Source of the DNA: Eimeria necatrix | Taxonomy: Eukaryota; Apicomplexa; Conoidasida; Eucoccidiorida; Eimeriidae | Reading direction: 5' to 3' | Assembly: GCF_000499385.1 (NCBI RefSeq) | Contig: NW_013655341.1 | Span: 1 to 26,944 of the forward strand | DNA: 26,944 nucleotides | In this document: positions 21,209-26,944 of the stretch, one piece after another | Layout: each line of letters starts with the position of its first letter | Position numbering within the stretch: position 1 is the stretch's first letter | The notes under the pieces: model-generated | The model's database searches: none | What the model was told of the DNA's origin: nothing | Seen by the model: the letters and a program-made list of their open reading frames with translations, nothing else | Position numbers and translations under genes: made by a program

Positions 21209-21803
21209 GCGGCACATAATTGTCTTGATTGCTTGTTTTCTGCGTGGCATCCCGCTTACCAGTGAAAGATATTTCTATTACTGAGCACATTGTATCCTTG
21301 GTCTGCGCGCTGCTGTACATGCTTTGGGAGAAAAGCAAGGAATGCAGGGTTTGTGCTCTCACACTGCAGTTTTGGCCTTCCAGCTCGGGTGCGTTGAAAC
21401 GCTGCTTTGACGCTTGTGTAGGTGCATCGCCAGACTGCAATATCGAGAATGAAGTAACTTCACTGACAATTCTTCCAGGCTACTTCTTGTCTTTAAGAAG
21501 GCTCAGAATTGCGCATGGCTAAGAAGAAACCACTGGCGCACTGCGGTGTATAGAAGGTATTCTGCACGCGTACTGCAGCTTCGGGGCGATTTCTTTGTCT
21601 TGGAAGTGTGTTTGACAGTGACATTTTCGCATGCGTGAGGCGGATTGAATGTTACGTCCTTTAAAAGCCCCCTAAAAGGATTCGTGGATTACCTCCAGCG
21701 TGTGTGCGCTTTCTCGGGTTCTCGTTCTGCAGTGTGCCAGACTGGCTTGTGCTGTTGATAAGTGCTTTTACGGGATGCTGCGAAGAGCTTCGCTTATGTC
21801 TGA

Positions 21804-22430
21804 TGGTGGTTTGCTATCGCTCTCTGTCATGTCTTTCTTGGCACATTTCGGACCTCGGAAAGTGAAGTAGATGCTGCCACTAGGAAGCTGATTACAGAAC
21901 TAAAGTTTCGACCCAGCAACGTCTTATTGCTTTGCCTTAAAAACAAGCCAATCTTCATCAGGGCTACTGCCATTCTAGAAGCTGAAAGAGTCTTTCATAT
22001 TAGCGAAAAGCGTTTTGATTCTATTCTGCTGCTCCATGAGTTCACCTGTTCAATAATTCGCCAGAGCAGTTAAACTGCAAGTGCGCTTCAGTGGAGAAGC
22101 ACTTATTGGAAAATATTTGCAAACAATAGAATATCTGACGTCTGTGTTTATATCAGAAGAAGCTGCAAGCGGATCCTGTATCTACTATTTGTCACATAAA
22201 CGTTGTTTGTTAGATGTATCGCTTCTAGATGCGACGCAATCACTTTCCAAGCACCCAAACAGCTGCGGCGCTGGGTGGAGGCAGCTATAGTGCCGAATTT
22301 TCGTTTTAGAAGGGCACTAACTATTCGTTTATTCAATATGATTTCTGGACGGTTATCGACATCACTAGACAAGTTTTCAATTGCTCGCATCGCTAAAGGT
22401 GGGTGTTTCGTGACCAGTGATGCTTTCTAG
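21804..22430 (+). pseudogene. Chain of open segments, possible frameshifted gene fossil
   Basis: Three overlapping plus-strand segments follow one another: 21804-22070 (89 codons, no ATG start, ends at a TAA), 22057-22290 in the +1 frame, and 22203-22430 back in the original frame. All three have mixed charged and hydrophobic composition, for example TELKFRPSNVLLLCLKN in the first. Two compensating indels, near 22060 and 22240, would link them into about 200 codons. The last segment contains a donor-like AAAG|GTGGGT, with GT at 22399-22400. Each piece alone is within chance length. No family is recognised; a faint likeness of the first piece to the C-terminal part of ABC1/ADCK-type kinases is too weak to use. 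Confidence 0.17.
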
Positions 22431-23372
22431 GTTTATATTTAGCTGCCCACTAAGGTATACTTTCTCGCGTTCCTTCCGACTGGCCATTATTCCTGTGCCA
22501 GGTTACAGTTGACGCTGCGTAGTTGAATTTGCTGCAGGAATTACGGCGGCCTTACATTTTGTATAGAGCGGAGCACCGCTCTCATCCGTGAACGCTAGGC
22601 CTGGTATTCAAGAAACCGTTGCCTTCACTGCCTACCGCATTTTCTATAACACTCCAGTAGAAAATATGTCCAACACTTTAGCGCTGCTGTCAATGCTTTG
22701 TCCTATAACCCGATAAAGACACTGCCATGTACAGTTTGCTGCGACTCAGTTGCACAATGCTTCGCAGATATCCTGCGTGGCTTCTGCACGAAGAAGCTCA
22801 AACTCAGGAGGCAATGAAGGTGGCACGCAGAACGCATAGCAGCTTTAGAACTGTAAACCAGGTTCTCTTTTCTTTGAAGCGCATTATGCCGGTAAAACGT
22901 TAGTGCGAATCTGCAAGACATGGTTCCAGGCCACACACAATCGACTGATGCAGCATTAGCAGACGCATGAAAGGCATCTGCAAAAGCTCGTCACATACGC
23001 CTTGTGTTATGCATTTGAAACGCCATGTCCTGAGAAGAACAGGGGATCTGCAGTGAAAGGGTGTTTTGGGTGTTCCTTGCACTCATGGCTTGCAAGGATG
23101 TGCTCAGCCGGAAAAAGACTGGATTTCGGTCTTTTGCCAGGCCGTGCATTAGCTGGAAAAAGGCGACCAGTATGCAAGCGACCCGTGCAAGGTTTCGTTG
23201 CTCCTGGTGCATGGGCATCTTTGCCAGTAGGGACAGAAGCTGCCAGACGCTGTGGTATGCCGGAATTTGTTCTGATGTAGCAGACGTACAACGGGAGAAC
23301 ACTTTCACTTTTTTATGAGGCAAAAATTCAGTAGTAGTACACGTTCACGAGATTTTCTGCAAAAGCAACGTG
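22431..23372. other. Stretch without a supportable gene
   Basis: The interval 22431-22702 has no open frame of 60 codons. Between 22990 and 23325 four frames, two per strand, are open for 85-110 codons at once. This is unusual, but it gives no basis for choosing a strand. The minus-strand frame 22991-23323 begins at a TTG. No product is recognised. Confidence 0.4.
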
Positions 23373-23399
23373 TCAGCTGGCTTGAATCAACCAACTTAC
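23357..23399 (-). other. Possible 43-base mini-intron
   Basis: On the minus strand the segment begins GTAAGT, contains CTGAC about 17 bases before its end, and finishes with a pyrimidine-rich TTGCTTTTGCAG. All three standard intron signals are therefore present in 43 bases. It lies at the 3' end of the 23373-23918 frame. Such short introns are unusual for coccidians. The combination could be coincidental. Confidence 0.2.
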
Positions 23400-23918
23400 A
23401 GTGATGGGTGTTGTCATGTGGCGTGTGGTGGACAAACCTACAGTCATCTCCTCAATTTCTAAAACAAATCGAATGAATGCATTTGGTGCTGCGCAAAAAA
23501 TGTACGGCCAAGCGAACTGAGTGCTTTCAGTTGAACTGCATTTGTCAGAAGCATGCAAAGCATGACCATTTCTGCAGTATTTGACGCTCAGGCTCGCAAC
23601 TTGTGCATCAATGTCAGAAGAGATGTTGAAATTTCCAGGTATTTTCGACTTCGCTTCGCGCGAAACGCTAGAATGTCGGTTCAACGCAGTGTTTTTATCG
23701 CTTTCTTCTGTGTCATCTTGGCATAAAATAGGCATGCGAGTTGAACCAAGGCATGGCTCGTGGTTAAAGTCGAACACAAGCAGATTTGTCTGAAGTATTT
23801 GCAGCATCACTGACATAGTAGACATAGGTGGCTGCGGAAGGTGTATTGACTGCAAAGACATTTTTGAAGAAATGCTCAAGCTTCTTGCCAAGCGCATTGT
23901 ACCCATGAAACCTATCAC
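23373..23918 (-). CDS. Second-longest ORF, hydrophilic protein of unknown family
   Basis: The minus strand is open for 181 codons; the first ATG is the fifth codon, at 23906, so a 177-residue product is more likely. The middle part is acidic and Ser/Thr-rich (QDDTEESDK near residue 70). The final third contains CRNGH and a second Cys eleven residues later, then a stretch of alternating hydrophobic residues that looks like beta structure. There is no signal peptide. Near its 3' end is a consensus donor GTAAGT (GT at 23399-23398), followed 43 bases on by TTGCTTTTGCAG. If that were spliced, the frame would stop after three more codons. A competing minus-strand frame (23764-24015) overlaps its start. 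Its length is close to the upper edge of chance expectation. No domain is recognised. Confidence 0.22.
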   Translation of the reverse strand: MIGFMGTMRLARSLSISSKMSLQSIHLPQPPMSTMSVMLQILQTNLLVFDFNHEPCLGSTRMPILCQDDTEESDKNTALNRHSSVSREAKSKIPGNFNISSDIDAQVASLSVKYCRNGHALHASDKCSSTESTQFAWPYIFCAAPNAFIRFVLEIEEMTVGLSTTRHMTTPITVSWLIQAS

Positions 23919-24340
23919 TAAGGATAGCAGTAACAGCTTTCATTTCACAGCTCTGTGCATTTCTGCCAAGAGGCATGCCGTGCAGGGGTGCACGCGACAG
24001 CAGACTACAATGCATTTATAGCGCTGCATATCTCATTTGCCCTGACACGACGGTTTGTTCGATGTAGAGGAAGTGCGTTACTGCGCAGCGTAGTCCTACT
24101 TTCATTTTTGTGCGAATGCGTGCTGTTGGTGCGGCACGGTAGACAGCCCGAGAGCTCAGTCCTGATCCCTTGCACACTCTTTTACTTTAGGAAAAGCTGA
24201 CCCAATCGGCAAAGTCATTTAATCGTACACTGAAGACGTCATTTAAGTCTTTCAGTACGGAATGGCCGCTTTGGGTCTACTTTGCATTGGTGAATGCTGC
24301 GGGTCTCCTAATGATATCAAACGTTTTCATGCGTCGATGA

Positions 24341-25690
24341 TTACTTGGAGTTTACAAAGGGCGTTCTGTTATTCGTCTGTCTTTGCTGAATGAAGTGGTG
24401 GATTAAAGCTTGCTTGAACTCGCAGTAACATCTTGCGTGGAATCTATGATTTTGCACTGCCTCTTGCTGTTCCCTCAACTGCAGTCTTTTTGTAGGTTTA
24501 AGCAGGTTGATGAGAGCACGGCCCTCTTTTTTGTTGCAGGCTGTACTCCTGAGTGAAAGCCAAAGCTCAATGGACATGTCACTAAAAAACGTTTTTGCTT
24601 CTTCACTATTAAAAGTGTGCAAGTCTCTCTAGAGTTGATGGACGATGCTAAGAAACGACCAGCTTTTGCTCTGCGCTTTCTTTAACTTTTCATCGAAGGT
24701 AAATACAGCGATAAAGCGGATCAATGAATTGCTCCACTGTGGTACAATGAATTCACAAAGGGATTCTGCGAATCAGATTTTCCGCGTGGCCGGTCATTTC
24801 CATTAAGCATACGAAAACGTCTTCGCACGCATAGGTGCTGCCTCCATGTTTTCCACCATCAGCAGTAAATTCGGTTATTTTTTGGTCTTCTGAAAAATCA
24901 GCTCGTAGGTAATGTCTTGAGCGTACACTGTCCATTCATCTGTAAACTTGCTTGGATGCACTGTGAGAATGATGCACTTCATTTTGTGATGTCCGGGCAT
25001 AATCCGTGCTCGCCTCAGGCCTTTAAAACGGCTCGTACAGCTTCGTTCGCATCGGGATAGGAGATGTATGAGCACTGTGAAAGCAAGGAAATTGAGGTGT
25101 TAGATCGAATAACCCGGAATCCAACTTTTGATCCTGTAGAATCATGTTAAGCCTCAGTGCATCCAGATAACTGGCGTAAGCATGCTTTTGCTTCTGGTTT
25201 TCCTTGGTACTTGAGCCTTTAACGGCCGTGCGGCACTGTGTTTTGAGTGCGTCGGGATTTTACTTCTCTCTCACTTCATTTACTGTTAACTGGATTTCTG
25301 TGTGAAGGCAGTATCCCAGCCGATGGAAGCATGTAACAATGATCAAATTCCTTTCACTACAATATGTGAGAATTTAAGAGGCTGGGCTGCTAGGCGTTTT
25401 CCTCTTGCAGTGAAATCATACGATATGTCTGCTGCTGTGTATCGGCTGCTAAGCGCGCAGCCTTCACATTGAGCAAGTGGCACCTTAAGATGTGAAGTTG
25501 TGTGCGCTAGAGTCTTTCTGGAAGTAAGCCAAGATGCGGCTCTCTTGTCTGCCGAATCCCACAAATCGTTTTATCCACATAAATTGGGGAGGCTTCATCT
25601 ACTTCAAGCTGCAACTCTATGAAGCGGCTCACGAAACTAGCCGCTGACGCAGTCACAACATACCAATACTTGTTCTATGTTCTCAGCCTT
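24341..25690 (-). pseudogene. Series of minus-strand coding-like segments with stops and frameshifts
   Basis: Reading the minus strand from about 25690 down to 24341, successive open segments in changing frames have protein-like composition. They include 25343-25564, 25259-25026 (78 codons, preceded in frame by a TAA at 25262-25260 and 19 more open codons), 25080-25018, 24875-25075, 24753-24935 and 24341-24622 (start TTG, K/R/E/Q-rich). A one-base shift near 24890 would join ITYEL of one frame to FSEDQKITEF of the next. The piece at 25080-25018 reads CSYISYPDANEAVRAVLKA, which resembles the RNP1 strand and second helix of an RRM RNA-binding domain, and the next frame continues with IMPGHHKMKC where the last RRM strand would lie. 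No RNP2 strand was found upstream. It is best regarded as a possible gene fossil; a chance likeness is quite possible. Confidence 0.2.
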
Positions 25691-25697
25691 TGTTACG

Positions 25698-26387
25698 CTA
25701 TTTTATCGCCACATTGCTCTTCTGTATGTTTCCTGTCCTAGACACGTCATGTTTGTTTCTGTGACAAATTTGAGCGGAAACGTTTACAATGCACCGGCAG
25801 CCAACGCGCGAGCGTGAAAGTAAGCAAACAAGAATAATTTGAAAAATGTTTGCTGCATGTTTGGAAGCAAGTACGCTGAGGAGATAATAACATAGTGCGA
25901 GCAAAGACATTGAACAAGAAATGACTCAGTGGACGACGAATTTTTCATGACGTTCATAATGTGTGCCAACAGACTGGCGAGCTGTCCAAGCTGCTCTGTA
26001 TTTCTTTTCAACGCGCCTTGCTGAGCATTGTACAGGCAAAGCTTTGAGAGAGAAATAGCCTGCTAATTCTGTCCGTCTTATTGAGGTTTTTTTCATTACT
26101 ACGGGCAACTGCCAGTTTCTTTCTTCAACGCGTCTGCAATATACAAAGCTTTCAGACTGTATGTAGCTTCAGATTGCGTGTAGCTTCGGATACTGCTTGC
26201 GTTGCAAAATGGCTGTACACCACCATTGGTGAAAGTGAATGACTGCAACCCACCAACCAACCTGTTTGTACGGCAGCAAACGAAATCGTTTACCAATCAT
26301 TCTCCTGAAGTCGTTAATGCATCATTGTGTGGCCGCGTCCTACTGAGACGAGTAAGGACGGGTGTGGCAGGGACAAGTGCAATTTAG
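25698..26387. other. Overlapping short ORFs, no gene supported
   Basis: Four minus-strand frames of 60-75 codons (25698-25910, 25784-26011, 25926-26108, 26099-26296) follow one another, along with one short plus-strand frame. None is recognisable, and their lengths are ordinary for random sequence. They would extend the minus-strand series described for 24341-25690 if that were a real fossil. Confidence 0.3.
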
Positions 26388-26944
26388 AGAACAGATTCAT
26401 CGCTTGATTTCAAATGACGGTCAGCACCCGTGGCAAATTTGACCACGCTCATGTGGCGGCAACCTAGCAAGAGACACTTTGAAACAGTGTATATGAGGCG
26501 GAGTGGCGGATAAATAATATGAGTCTTGCGTCCAGCGACAATGCACGTAGAGTCATAACCGAATATGGTTTGGACAGTGAACGGTCTCTACTATGTGTGT
26601 GTATACACCCTGGCATGGCAGCTCGAATGTGCCAGATCGGTCTTCAGTACCTGGGCGTATTGACTATTCTCTTATCGAAGTTTTGGCCTTAATATTAAGG
26701 CCTGACCACGCTAAGGAAGACGCACGATCTGGACCATAACTAAAGCAGCAGCTGGCAAGTAGCACACTAAAGAACTGACGCCGCCTCACAAAACAGAAAC
26801 GAATGAACTTGCCAAAATAGGAATAACGCCTAGACTTTGAGCCCCCTGCAACCCCCTGTGCGTAGTATTTTATAGCTTTAATTGTTGGAGCAATCTGAAT
26901 TCGGCACTATGCAACCGCTTGCCGCATAGCAGCTCTCGCTGCGT
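26388..26944. other. Terminal stretch without open frames
   Basis: No frame of 60 codons occurs on either strand. The stretch holds a perfect 18-bp palindrome (26685-26702) and a short inverted repeat, CTGGCA (26610-26615) with TGCCAG (26630-26635). It is otherwise ordinary unique sequence and could be a spacer or the flank of a gene beyond the window. Confidence 0.5.
26685..26702. other. Perfect 18-bp palindrome
   Basis: GGCCTTAATATTAAGGCC is its own reverse complement over all 18 bases. By a rough count a perfect palindrome this long is expected about 0.1 times in such a window. It could be a dimeric protein-binding site or part of a small element, but there are no flanking repeats or gene to support either. 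Confidence 0.6.

Noticed and set aside
21804..22070. ABC1/ADCK-type kinase fragment
   Set aside because: The likeness is limited to a short hydrophobic run with Lys and lacks every kinase motif.
970..23544. 14-base match TTGAACTGCATTTG at 970-983 and 23531-23544 as a dispersed repeat
   Set aside because: A match of this length is expected about once by chance in a window of this size, and the flanks do not align.
944..26944. Nuclear copies of mitochondrial genes (cob, cox1), common in coccidian genomes
   Set aside because: None of the open frames shows the conserved membrane-protein segments of these genes. A short fragment could still be missed.

Overview
The window looks like the subtelomeric end, or an internal telomere-like block plus flank, of a nuclear chromosome from a eukaryote that uses the TTTAGGG telomere repeat. 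This repeat is known from coccidian apicomplexans (Toxoplasma, Neospora, Eimeria relatives), chromerids and dinoflagellates, oomycetes, many green algae and land plants. Hand counts of a few lines give about 38-52% G+C, mostly near 44%. CpG is not obviously depleted, and TGCA/GCA words are frequent. I lean towards a coccidian-type genome and away from a methylated plant genome, but the sequence alone does not settle it. Nothing suggests a bacterium: there are no operons, ribosome-binding sites or recognisable bacterial genes.

Layout. Positions 1-943 are a degenerate TTTAGGG array with a strongly eroded island at about 463-615 and variant-repeat patterns that recur inside the array. From 944 to the end there is about 26 kb of non-repetitive DNA in which I recognise no gene, tRNA, rRNA, CRISPR array, microsatellite or complete mobile element. 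Open reading frames are mostly what random sequence of this composition would give (stops about every 18-20 codons), and many begin only at non-ATG codons. A few segments stand out: an exon-like block at 13279-13584, a second at 14134-14294, a diverged 54-bp repeat pair exactly 330 bp apart (16701-16754 and 17031-17084), the longest ORF at 20498-21208 (+), a chain of plus-strand open segments at 21804-22430, and a chain of minus-strand open segments from about 25.7 kb down to 23.4 kb with apparent frameshifts and stops.

How it works together. There is no supported gene system. The best reading is a gene-poor subtelomere containing gene fossils or undetected intron-containing genes. The most concrete oddity is the orientation of the telomeric array. 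The plus strand begins with TTTAGGG rather than CCCTAAA, so the G-rich strand points into the window. That is the reverse of a normal left chromosome end and indicates an interstitial or inverted telomeric block, or an assembly join. All coding calls below are low confidence and are recorded as leads.
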